DNA from: Clostridium sp. OF09-36
GTDB lineage: Bacteria > Bacillota > Clostridia > Lachnospirales > Lachnospiraceae
Length of the DNA: 22,312 bases
Assembly (NCBI RefSeq): GCF_003481985.1
Contig: NZ_QUMD01000040.1
Coordinates: forward strand, 1 to 22,312
Reading direction: 5' to 3'
In this document: in pieces, positions 8,098 to 17,500 of the stretch
Layout of the letters: each line of letters starts with the position of its first letter
Position numbering within the stretch: position 1 is the first letter of the stretch
Notes under the pieces: model-generated
What the model was told of the DNA's origin: nothing
Seen by the model: only the letters and a program-made list of their open reading frames with translations
Database searches by the model: none
Program-made: the position numbers and the translations under genes

Positions 8098-10386
8098 GCC
8101 CCCTGTTTCATCCTTGCGTGTTCTGCAATCTTTTCTACGTCTGTTTCCACTACATCAAACTCGCTGTCTTTTAGATAATCCGCCTGGATGAACACTGCGC
8201 GCTTCGTAGGAATGTCAACCAGACATAGCTCTCCATATTTTTTCGCCTCGGATGTACCGCCCAGATTAAGTACCGTATCTACCTGGGACTGGGTAAGGTT
8301 TGTAGTATCTTTGATGTACTGCCCATCCAGATAGTTATGGCGAAACAGCATAAAGGTCTCCGTGGATTTTAAGATTTCCTCTGTATCCTGGTATTTTGCA
8401 AAGTCCTTTACGGACTGGAGGATTAGCCATGGAGCTGTATGACGTTTACGCGCTACGCGGTATAGGGCATTCTCAAACATGCGTGCTCCTTCAAATTTCA
8501 GGATACGGTGTGCCTCATCGGTGGACACTATGAGTTTCCGGGCCTTATTCGGATTGGTAGAGTTTTTCTTGATAAAGTTTTCTTCAATATAAGACTGCAC
8601 GACCATGATCATGTTAATACGCTCCGTCTCATCTGTGATCTGCGACAAATCGAAGTTATGGAATGGCAGCGACATATCAATAGAAAGCGTGGACTGGCAA
8701 TCTAGGTATGCCTGACTGCCATGAATTTCCCGCAGATAATAGATCTTGCCTTCTTCATGATTATTACAGACATGGGCACCTCTCTCGGTTCTTTTTAATG
8801 TGGACAGCTCTTCTCTTGTAAATTCCTTCATGCAATGGGGACAGTAATACATTTCCCGCACACGATCCTCAAAAATATCCAACAGCAGGGAGAACGCATT
8901 CTCTTTGAAGCTGTCCGTATTCTCCCGCGCATCCAATAATATTGCACGATAAAAATCATGCATCTGGGCAGCCGCTTCTTTCTCCGCCCTGACCCAAAGG
9001 ATCCTCCGGATGCTGGCGCCATTTCATAAAGAGACGCTGCATCCTTGTCCCGAGGCCGCAGTCAGCATAGATTTTCCTTACATTCTTTGAAATAATGGAT
9101 TTAATGCGGGAATATTCCGTCGGCTCAAATTCACCAACCATGCCATTGGTCGTAAAGCTGGTTGCCAGTACCATCAGGATATTCGTCATGTCCACGATCT
9201 TTTCTTCCAGATATAGTGTTGGTATCTCCTCTCCGGTTGCCCGGTTATATTCATACTCATCGCTAATCTCGAAAAAATTAAGTTGGGAGTCGGAATAATT
9301 GGAAATCAGATAATTGACTCCTCCAACGGCTTCCGCCACTATGGAATACTCACCTCTCTTTCCATCGCCAGGAAGCGGTTCATAGTCAATGTTTGCGATA
9401 TGCACGCCGAAATCCACCTGCCTGGAAAACAGCTGCTTCACGGTTGCCGACTTTCCATATCCGGACTGGCCCGCGATCACAGCTCCGTAGGAGAAATGAG
9501 TCTTATCAAACGGATCAAACGTAACCGGCATTCCAGAGTAGATAGATCGGCCAAACACGCAGCCCTTTTCATGGAAATATTCACTTGTGGTATGGTTAAA
9601 AATCAGGGATAAATAGGCCTGGCTTAAAATATGTCCCTTGATCGGCTTTTTACTCACACTCAGATTTTTCCCGACAGATATTTTTGCTTCAAAGATCTCA
9701 TTGAGCGGGAGGGATGTAAAAAAAGCTTCCTTGTGCATCGCATAGCAGGAACGGAAACCGATCCCCTTTCCCCTGGAAATAAACTCTGAAATCCGCTCTG
9801 TTAAGAGTTTTAAGCTTTCCGCGCGGATCAGGAATAGAAAATATGTTTCAAACAGGGTTGACTGGTCAGAGTCGATCTGTCTGGCCCACCGCTCTGCATC
9901 CGCAATCTTTCCATCCAAAATTCTGAGCCTGTTTCTGTCCCGTTCCCCGGACCGTTCCATATCCAGTGACCGGATCCGACGATTGATCTTTTTCTGGGAT
10001 TCCTCTAAGAGCGGGTCTATGATGACCGTGGACTCCACATAGTCCATATTGAAGATCCCGGCAAAACTATGAGCAAACCGGCCCTCTACCGGAAGTTTGT
10101 CGATATAGAGACCGGCATAGTAAAGTTCAATCCCGTTATCATCCAGTGTCATGTAAGATACCGGCATGGTATTTACGCCATCCGGCGCAAGCACCTGTAA
10201 AATCCCGGCACGCTCTTTTATAGGCTTTGGCACATTCTTCGTCCCGCTATGAAAAACAGTACCTCCTGTTTTCTCTTCCGCCTCTTCTTTTTTCTGCTTT
10301 TTCTTAGACCAGATATGTACGATCAGTAACGTCACGCCCGACAAAACGCAGATGCACAGACTGAACATCATAAGAAAATCAACCAT
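8094..10386 (-). pseudogene. virB4: VirB4-type conjugation ATPase, interrupted by a frame break
   Basis: Starts at ATG 10386 with GGAGG eight bases upstream; an earlier ATG at 10413 lies within the preceding gene. The first frame encodes an N-terminal membrane anchor (residues 3-25), a VirB4/TraC N-terminal region, and Walker A GQSGYGKS at about 306-313. It stops at TGA 8958-8956 after an atypical tail. The remaining ATPase domain continues in the +1 frame: AEKEAAAQ can be read from 8987, and an internal ATG at 8963 opens a 289-residue frame to 8094. It contains a CX2C-X21-CX2H motif and Walker B KLIVSTDEAH. VirB4 energises assembly of and transport through the mating channel, and needs both halves. 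ATG 8963 overlaps the stop (ATGCATGA), so two coupled polypeptides are conceivable, but a single-base indel near 8987 is simpler. Confidence 0.85.
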
Positions 10387-11361
10387 TTTGCAGTCCTCCG
10401 TATAACATTTCATCGATCAGTTCGTCCGTAAAGGATTCCTCTAAATCCGTGTCCTCCCGGTACGGCATGATCCGGCTGTCCCAGTTGGACACCAACAGAT
10501 CATCATAGCGGAACCTGTTTCCAGTAATCGGGTGATAATGCGTATGGAGTATATTAAAGAGTTCCGCTTTACTGCATGGCACCGCTTTTACATCACATTC
10601 TGCCAGGTTGTGAAGCAGCTTTTTGATATCTTCTTTTAAATGTTTTGTAGCTTCCTGATACAGTTCCTCTTTCGTTAGGACCGTTGCCAGGTCCGGCGGA
10701 GCGCTCCAGGAAAGTACATATGTTTGAATAAGGTTCTGCCTAGCTGCATCCGGTCCTGACACTTTCGCGATATAGGCTAACTGCTTTCCACATGACGGAT
10801 GCGCCAACTGTATGCTTTTATCTTTTTCTGGAGCAGGAGCAGTTGTTTGGAACGCTCCCGGGTTTCTGCGGAATCAAAATCACTCTTTACCGTTTCAAAT
10901 TCTTTCCGGAGAGCTTTATAATCTTCATTCGTCTCAAAAAGCATGTCCTGAAGACCGGTTAAGATCTTCTCATATTCCCGGACAGTGCCATCCATGTTAA
11001 TGTCTTCCCCATATATGCGGTATGTAACCCTGGACGTAAATTCTGAAATAAAGGCAGCATAATTATTTTTGACCCTTACTTTTTCCCCAATCGGCTTTGT
11101 GTAAAAGTCGCTGCCACCGCATTTTAGTACCACAACAAATTTCTTCCCACCATTTGTCACGATGACCCCCGGCCCGATCTCATCAATCGGTACCAGTTCA
11201 TCCGTCTGGGAAAACAACCCTCTTTCTTCTGTTTCTGCCTTTTTTGTCTTTAAGTTCTTTTTTCTCATCCGGATAAGCCAGATAGCAGCTATTCCCAGAA
11301 CCAGAATGGTCAGTCCTAAAAACGCAGCCGTAAGCCTGGTAAGATGATTGATACTTTCCAT
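10379..11361 (-). pseudogene. Membrane-anchored transfer accessory protein, frame-broken at an A5 tract
   Basis: Starts at ATG 11361, directly after the PrgI-like stop, with GGGAGG upstream. The first 180 residues have a transmembrane anchor near 13-31, a basic stretch, and a folded region (LVPIDEIGPGVIVTNGG, FVVVLKCGGSDFY) followed by a long helical region rich in Glu and Lys. At CAG AAA AAG ATA (10830-10819) continuity passes to the -1 frame, which reads KKDKSIQLAHPSCGKQLAYI and goes on for about 140 residues to the stop at 10379. The downstream frame alone has only a TTG at 10807 as a possible start. Reconstructed length is about 327 residues. The family is not firmly recognised; the place directly before VirB4 and the pattern suggest a companion of VirB4, or a separately encoded N-terminal-domain-like protein. 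A lost A (A6 to A5) would explain the break. Confidence 0.65.
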
Positions 11362-11703
11362 CTAGAATTCTTCCTCCCATTCCGTGTCTTTGTAATAAGT
11401 TCTGCGATTTAACCGATGCGCAATCAGGCTGATGATAAGCTCATCTGCAGTACGTCCGCCAAATGCCAGCAGGGAACTTCCAAAATCAGGGACCGGAAAT
11501 GTGACCCCGATAAAAAGTCCTGCCTCAAGCATCACGCCAAACCACACGCCAAGAAAAGCCAGGTGGAGCATTGCCGTGATTTTAAAAAGAAGATAGGCAA
11601 TCACCCCGCCGCCCAGGCACACCAGTAATGATTTGTTTGAAAAGATCCACCATTTTGTCACATCTGTAAAATCCGGTGGTCTAAGTTCTGTCAGCTGATC
11701 CAT
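11362..11703 (-). CDS. PrgI/VirB3-like inner-membrane protein
   Basis: A 113-residue protein starting at ATG 11703 with GGAGG six bases upstream. After a polar N-terminus with a Pro-Pro pair there are two adjacent hydrophobic segments (LLVCLGGGVIAYLLFKITAML near 28-48 and AFLGVWFGVMLEAGLFIGVTF near 49-69). A C-terminal region carries the RLNRRTYY pattern typical of PrgI and VirB3-type proteins, where short basic and aromatic residues follow the membrane part. This family works with VirB4 and VirB6 at the inner-membrane base of Gram-positive conjugation systems. The order VirB2-like, VirB3-like, accessory protein, VirB4, VirB6 supports the call. Confidence 0.75.
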   Translation of the reverse strand: MDQLTELRPPDFTDVTKWWIFSNKSLLVCLGGGVIAYLLFKITAMLHLAFLGVWFGVMLEAGLFIGVTFPVPDFGSSLLAFGGRTADELIISLIAHRLNRRTYYKDTEWEEEF

Positions 11704-11718
11704 GCCATTCCTCCGTTT

Positions 11719-12189
11719 CTAATGCTGCAGCATGCCCAAAAACAAATTGATAAGTCCCACTAAGCAGCTAATGCTAAAAAACACGATCACTTTCGCTCCA
11801 ACCACGTCAAGAAATTGATGTTTCCCATGGCCGGTATCATTTGCCGCCAGCTTAATTCCTGCTACGATCAATGACAGAACCATACCGCCTATGGACAAAT
11901 ACAGGCATAAACTGTAAAAAGAGGCAATCGGGCTCTGTAACGCTTCGCTGTCACTAAACCCAAAGTCGGATACCTGATCGTATGGATCCAGCTCAATCTG
12001 CCCATCTCCCATTCCAAAATCCATATCCGACAGTCCCGCGCCGGTTGAAGACTCTGTGATTTCTGCCGTTTCAGTTGATTCTGCCGGTTCCGCATAGGCA
12101 CTCATTTTCATCGCACCTACCAGCAAAAAGGAACTCGCTAAAACAATTCCGATCCATGCACCTGGCCGTTTTTTTCTACTGGAACGCAT
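11719..12189 (-). CDS. VirB2/TrbC-like membrane protein, second copy
   Basis: About 156 residues, starting at ATG 12189 inside the end of the upstream pilin-like gene (14-base overlap); no strong ribosome binding site is seen, so coupling is likely. It has a basic N-terminus and a signal-like segment ending MSAYAEP, then an acidic Ser/Thr/Glu/Asp-rich extracytoplasmic stretch of about 60 residues. Two transmembrane helices follow (FYSLCLYLSIGGMVLSLIVAG and VIVFFSISCLVGLINLFLG) separated by a short polar loop. The double-helix hairpin after a signal peptide is the VirB2/TrbC pilin-like layout. Sequence and length differ from the neighbouring copy, so the two are probably not interchangeable. 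Confidence 0.65.
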   Translation of the reverse strand: MRSSRKKRPGAWIGIVLASSFLLVGAMKMSAYAEPAESTETAEITESSTGAGLSDMDFGMGDGQIELDPYDQVSDFGFSDSEALQSPIASFYSLCLYLSIGGMVLSLIVAGIKLAANDTGHGKHQFLDVVGAKVIVFFSISCLVGLINLFLGMLQH

Positions 12190-12571
12190 CACCAGCCGCC
12201 TTATAAACCAGACTTACAAAGAAGATTGCCCCAAACGCACAGATCATGCCCACGAAGATCCGGAATATCTTCTGCTTCGTCTGCTTTGCGTCAGAAGTAT
12301 CACCAAATGACAGTTTTACGCCTGCATAGATAAAGAGCAGTACAAAAAGTCCCACAGCCACCACAATCGCAAAAGAGTAGCCGCTTCGGAACACATCCTG
12401 CACCTTCGTGATTGCTTCCGTAAAAAGTCCTCCGCTTGTCGCATCTTCTTTCATCCAATTTGCATCCTGGACCGTCTCCGCATAAGAGCAGATCGTCATC
12501 ATTCCACTTAAGACTGCCGCCTGCATGGTCAGAAGTGCCTTCCTTCCATTTTCTTTCCATCTTCTGAACAT
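12176..12571 (-). CDS. VirB2/TrbC-like pilin-type membrane protein
   Basis: A 131-residue protein starting at ATG 12571 with GGAGG nine bases upstream. A signal peptide is likely at 1-31 (basic start, hydrophobic core, cleavage after CSYA). The mature part has a short polar segment and two transmembrane helices (FAIVVAVGLFVLLFIYAGVKL near 67-87 and FRIFVGMICAFGAIFFVSLVY near 103-123) joined by a Lys-rich loop. This matches VirB2/TrbC subunits, which in Gram-positive systems are thought to line the channel rather than form long pili. It is the first gene of the secretion module, after a 154-base spacer containing two hairpins. Confidence 0.7.
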   Translation of the reverse strand: MFRRWKENGRKALLTMQAAVLSGMMTICSYAETVQDANWMKEDATSGGLFTEAITKVQDVFRSGYSFAIVVAVGLFVLLFIYAGVKLSFGDTSDAKQTKQKIFRIFVGMICAFGAIFFVSLVYKAAGDAFQ

Positions 12572-12725
12572 TCCTGATGTCCTCCTTCATCTTTTCTATT
12601 GGTTATGAACAGTTTCTGCCCATATCCATTACCCTAACTTGGTTGGGATACTGGATATATGCAGAACAACCAGAAATTCATGGGAAACTGCCGCAGATGC
12701 AGCAGCTTTCCCATAAACAAACAAA
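12572..12725 (-). promoter_or_regulatory. Intergenic spacer with two inverted repeats before the pilin-like gene
   Basis: This is the longest gap within the operon between the clamp-like and VirB2-like genes. On the coding strand ATGGGAAAGCTGC (12713-12701) can pair with GCAGTTTCCCAT (12691-12680), leaving one bulge. A second, weaker stem pairs ATCCAGTATCCC with GGGTAATGGAT (about 12655-12620). Neither is followed by a T-run, so they are not canonical terminators. They could mark RNA processing or a partial block separating DNA-processing genes from secretion genes. Confidence 0.4.
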
Positions 12726-14015
12726 TTACTTGTTGGAATCTTCTTCGGAACTTTCTTCCGTTTCTTCTTCCTGTGTTTCCTCTTCCTGATCTTCTTCCCC
12801 TTTTGTCGACTGATTGCCCGGTCCTGTATGCAGCGTTACCAGATGAATGAAATGGTTTTCATCATCCTTGGTCCAGATGCACCAGCCCTTATAAATTTTC
12901 ACATCTTCCGTATACGGTTTCAGAAAATTCATAAACAGGGACAGCTTCTCGTAAAAGCACTCTCCGCTTTCCGCAGTCGTCTTGACATCAATAGCTGATA
13001 CAAAGTTATCATTCTTCATGTCAGAGATGCTCATCATCTGTCCTTCAAATGAAACTTTTACCGTATCAACCTTCTGGGCACCTGCATTCATAACGCTAAG
13101 CGCGCGTCTTAAACTGTTGCTGTTGGCCTGAAATTCATACTGCACGGTTTCCGTATTTCTGAAAGCCGCTTCATACATCCGCTTATCAACAGCGCTCTGT
13201 ATATTCAAGCGAAGCTGATAAATCGCATCCGGCCACTTAAGAGCGATACCAATGATGTTTTTATGCTCCTCATCAAACTGGAATGAAATACCGAGCTGAT
13301 TATAGCTTTTGTTGCATGCCAGAATCCTGATCAGTGTTCCCGGTTGGATCGTCAGATAGGTCGAAATTGCATCTACATAAGGTTTATAATCTTCCTCTTT
13401 TACCTCAGACCGGTCTTTACTTTCAAAACGGACCATCGTTGGAGATAAATCCACCGTTAACATCGTGTTCTGGCGATCCGTGGATGCCATTTTCAAAATC
13501 GGGCCCTCTCCGGATAATACCGGAAGGAAGCCGATCCCACTTTTTGTAGTTGCCATGTGGGGTAAATACTGTGAGATTTTCTCCAACGGAATACTCATGC
13601 TAAATGCATCCGTTTTCGGATTTTTCACCTTGGTCGGTTCTTCCACGAAGCCTACCGGGATCTGAATAGCTGGTTTTTGGGAAAGCAGTGTCACCTGCTT
13701 TTCCTCAAACTGCATATATACAATGTCGGTCTGCTCCGCAACGGCTCTGACCGAACCGGCAAACCGCGCCGGCAGATAAACCGAAATTTTCTCAACCGGC
13801 ATCATCTCGCCCTTTTCATCAAGTCCTTTGATCTTGGCCTCGAACTTCACGCTGGCAGTGGTCGTTTTTCCCTCTACCGAAAACATGCACGGGTAACCTT
13901 TTGCCGTTGCCTTATTACTGGCCAGAAAGCTGATAACCCCCTCTTCAATCGTGATCTTATCCATCAGTTCCAACATCTTTTCGCTGGTAGCCGCAACGAT
14001 CATCATTTTACTCAT
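12726..14015 (-). CDS. Probable sliding-clamp-fold (DnaN-like) protein
   Basis: A 429-residue protein starting at ATG 14015, overlapping the upstream stop by eight bases. The sequence falls into three similar-sized parts followed by an acidic Glu/Ser tail (about 400-429). Part one ends with a helix-strand unit (MPVEKISVYLPARFAGSV, then DIVYMQFEEKQVTLLSQ and AIQIPVGF at 72-123) like clamp subdomains. Part two repeats the pattern (FSMSIPLEKISQYLP at 138-151). The junction to part three has KWPDAIYQLRL near 260, resembling the FPDY segment of DnaN, then SLRRALSVMN (301-310) and MMSISD (327-332). Part three ends with LSLFMNFLKPYTEDVKIYKG (358-377), like the last strand-helix of bacterial beta clamps. 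Sliding clamps tether polymerases and other DNA enzymes. The assignment rests on pattern and length, not on search, and is a structural hypothesis; it is not the chromosomal clamp. Confidence 0.5.
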   Translation of the reverse strand: MSKMMIVAATSEKMLELMDKITIEEGVISFLASNKATAKGYPCMFSVEGKTTTASVKFEAKIKGLDEKGEMMPVEKISVYLPARFAGSVRAVAEQTDIVYMQFEEKQVTLLSQKPAIQIPVGFVEEPTKVKNPKTDAFSMSIPLEKISQYLPHMATTKSGIGFLPVLSGEGPILKMASTDRQNTMLTVDLSPTMVRFESKDRSEVKEEDYKPYVDAISTYLTIQPGTLIRILACNKSYNQLGISFQFDEEHKNIIGIALKWPDAIYQLRLNIQSAVDKRMYEAAFRNTETVQYEFQANSNSLRRALSVMNAGAQKVDTVKVSFEGQMMSISDMKNDNFVSAIDVKTTAESGECFYEKLSLFMNFLKPYTEDVKIYKGWCIWTKDDENHFIHLVTLHTGPGNQSTKGEEDQEEETQEEETEESSEEDSNK

Positions 14016-14517
14016 ATATTTCCCCTTTCTCTTCTACTGAATTTTCCAGTTCATCTGTTGAGATACGCTCATGCGTCTGCGTATCCATTTCATACATTTC
14101 CAGAATCATCCTCTTGGCTTCATTCATGGTGCCGTCCATATCCACCTGGCCACCATCCCATTCTGAAAAATCGGAATGGTATAACTGGTAATCATAGCCA
14201 TCTTCCGAAACCTGAACATATAAATAGCCCTTATTACCCAGCTTCCAGGCACACTCATCTTCCGTAATCTCCTGCTCCGGAGTACAGATTGCCTGGCATC
14301 GTTCCAGATGTTCTGCCAGTTCGCAGATATGGTAAACTTCTCTGCCGAAACGCAGATGATATTCATCCATATATCCGCAAGCCACAATGACCGTACTGTT
14401 TACATACTTCAACTCTACATACGCACCATCCGGGATCTGAAACATGTCCCGGTAATTCGGATCAACGAAGCGGATCATGCGTGTCTCATCCGCCTTATCA
14501 TTTTTAAATCGGTTCAT
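14008..14517 (-). CDS. Conserved hypothetical protein of the DNA-processing module
   Basis: A 169-residue acidic protein. ATG 14517 is chosen because AAGGAGG lies five bases upstream; an earlier start at 14541 lies inside the helicase gene. The N-terminus reads as a small beta-rich domain (TRMIRFVDPNYRDMFQIPDG, YVELKYVNSTVIVACGYMDE, YHICELAEHLERC) and the C-terminus is helical and acidic. I do not recognise a named family. It sits between the helicase and the clamp-like gene, overlapping the latter by eight bases, and is probably made together with both. Confidence 0.65.
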   Translation of the reverse strand: MNRFKNDKADETRMIRFVDPNYRDMFQIPDGAYVELKYVNSTVIVACGYMDEYHLRFGREVYHICELAEHLERCQAICTPEQEITEDECAWKLGNKGYLYVQVSEDGYDYQLYHSDFSEWDGGQVDMDGTMNEAKRMILEMYEMDTQTHERISTDELENSVEEKGEIYE

Positions 14518-14530
14518 AACGTCCTCCTTT

Positions 14531-17500
14531 TTAGAAATCAAACAATGAAAAAAAATTTGCCATACCTGCCATGGGTTGCTTTTGTGGCACTACCACTGCC
14601 GGTTCCTCGTTTTCCGGCTCCTGTAGATCCATAAAATCTTCATCCCACTGGCCGAACAGATTTTCAAACATCTCATCTTCTTTTGCTTTTCTGCGTCGCT
14701 CTACTTCTTCTTTTCCAAGCAACTCTTCATATACCTGCATCGTCACATACGCCTCAGCCTGTTTGTCCGAGCTGTGAAGCACATCAAACATCTTTTGCAG
14801 GGCATTGCCAGACTTTACATCTTGATCCGCCAGGCTTGATGCCAATGCAACTCTCGCATCAACACCCTCTGCCATGGCAGAAATTCCTTCCACGGAGAAC
14901 TTTCCCTGAATAGCTGCCGTTGCTACCTGCTTTTCCGCGATCAGCTCAATCACTTTCGCCTGTGCGGTTCCTTCGTAAGCCATATAGTACGTTCTGCATT
15001 CCATGGTCTGGTTCATCCGGTAGTGACGCCTGGAAGCCTGCCAGACAGTGAAAAGGCTGTACCCCAGCTGATAAAAGATCAGGGTCGGATAGTTGTACCT
15101 CTTCCCGCCTTCCGTCCAGCACAGATCAACTCCTGTCTCGATGAGCTTTGGATTGGTGATAAATACTTCCACGCCATCTTTTGCCCGCTCACGAATCCAG
15201 TTTTCCCGCTTTAATGCTCCCGGGCTCTCCGCTTCCACAACAACGGCAAAGATCCCCGCGGCTTCCAAAATATCTCTGAGCCGGTGTATGACGTTCCAAT
15301 CATTTTTTCCAGAGCATTCAGCAAATACTACGGATTTTCTGCCTTCCGAAAGTTCAGATTTTATCAGTTCAATGAGTTTTTCTTCTTTCGGAAGCAGTTT
15401 TTCTCCCGAACGGTATTCATCGTGCTGGGCGGCTCTGATCAGAATATCCCCATCGACCGGATTACGGATCTCTTCGTTGCCATATGGCATATCCGGATAA
15501 AAAAGCCCATACTGTAATGCCTGGCTGAGTAACGCAAATCCACCGCTTTCTCTTCTTTTGGCATACGCAGTCAGTCTTGACACCAGGATGGAATAATCCC
15601 TGGCCACGTCTCTTGCCATCGGAACGGTCACAACCATCTCCTTTAGATCCGGTAAATAGGATGACATGTCCGAAAGATCAAGAAATACAGCACAATCCAG
15701 CAAAAAGTCTGTAAAGATCGTAGGGCTGATTCCCGGCTTTGTCTTTGGTGACGATAAACTCCGGCCGCGGGCAGATACTTTCTCCGCAAGCTCCTCATCT
15801 GAGGAAGAACCCGCATATTCATAGCGCTGCTCCACTTTTCCGTATTGCTTGGAAAAATTTGCAACATCTGTCCAGCGGTAACCCTTCGACGTCATTTTCC
15901 ACGGTGCCAGCCGGTAAATCAGATAATAAAGATCCTCTGCTTTTCCGCCAGCGATGGTTCCAGTCAGTGCAAGCTGTTTCTTTGTTGCCTTGATCAGGCA
16001 GTGCATTGCATTTCCCTGGGCACTGTCTCCATCCTTACACACATGGCACTCATCAAAAACTGCGATGTCAAAATGCCCTTTCATGTATTTTTTTATGAAC
16101 GAAGCAGGCGAATACTTTCTTACCCCATCTCTTTCTGAAACAGATATTGGTTCCGTCTCATTCTCTGCGTAATACTTTCTTGCATATTCTTTATGTACCC
16201 AGACCGTAGTCTTTCCTTTTTGGGCCCTGTTTCTATAACAGGTTGCCCGGTACCAGGGGCTGATTATCTTTGCACCGATGTTTTTCACATGTGGCATCCA
16301 CAAGGATTCTCCGCACCAGATGCAGTTTGAATTCCGCCCTGTTTTATACGCAAAGTCATTGGCTGTCAGTCCGCCGATCCCGCCGGACGCTGTATAGGCA
16401 GCCAGCACCTCTCCACAATACGGGCATTTCATTCCGTAGATTGTCTCGATCTTAGTTGTCCCTTTTTCAAAATCTTTACCGCCGCAGGAAACGCATTTTC
16501 GGACTGGCATATTTTCTACTCCGCAGTCTGGATTTCTGCATTTCTTCATATACGCCATCTTAGCAATTTCCTTTTTCGGTACCGGCTTCAAGCTATAGGA
16601 GAGCTTTGCAAAATCTTTCGAGAGGATATAAAATTCTTTTCCAACCCTCAGACTCCCGCGCTTTCTAATCTCCAGCAACTGGGAAAAATCGGTTATGATC
16701 GTTGCCTTTGCATATGGAATCTGGCGTTCGATCTCCCCTTTCCATTTTTCAAGGAGATGACCAGGACACATGACGAGATTCCTGTATTTTACCAGGGACT
16801 CATCCATATAAATATCCTTGAGTGCTCTATGGCTGCGTCGCATTTCCTTCTGCACAAAATAGCTTTCGCAGATTGCAGCAGCCTGCGCTGTCTTTCCTGT
16901 GCCCATCCCCTCACAGATGATGGAAAAAGTTGCGCCATTTAAGAGGTGCGTGGTAACACCATTCACCATGGCTGCCTGCTGAGGGTAAAGTCGGATAGAG
17001 TTTAGGGTAAATGCATCCACCTCACCTTTCAGTTCGCTTTCCGGGCTCAGCAGATTTTCAAGATTTTCCACGAGCGTCGATCCGTACTGTCGAAAATACT
17101 CATCCATGCTGTTAAAGTTGATCGAGCGCTGCTCTTTCTTTGAGATCCAGATCTGTTTTTGCTCAAACAGGACCTGGATAGCAGACTTTAAAGCCTCATA
17201 ATCAAAGGTTACAAGATCATATATCTGCATTTCTTTCAGGTCATCCGTTCCCTGTAGAGAATATTCCGTCTCAACGCATTCCGTATGAAGCCGATTGGAA
17301 TAAGCATTGATCAGACCCTCTCTCAGTGCATATGAAAGGATTGGTTTTCCCCACCACTTAAGCAGTGGCAGCGGATATTTTTTCATCAGAATTTCATAAA
17401 GTTCTTCTCCTGCAGTTTCTTCTTTTGAAACGAACAAATCGTTTCCAATCGCTGCATTTAAGATCACTCCATGATAAAACCGCTCTTTTCCGCGCATGAT

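Noticed and set aside
10777..10830. Firm call of programmed ribosomal frameshifting
   Set aside because: The slip site is suboptimal (G before AAA AAG) and lacks stimulators; three other frame breaks in the window make indels more likely.
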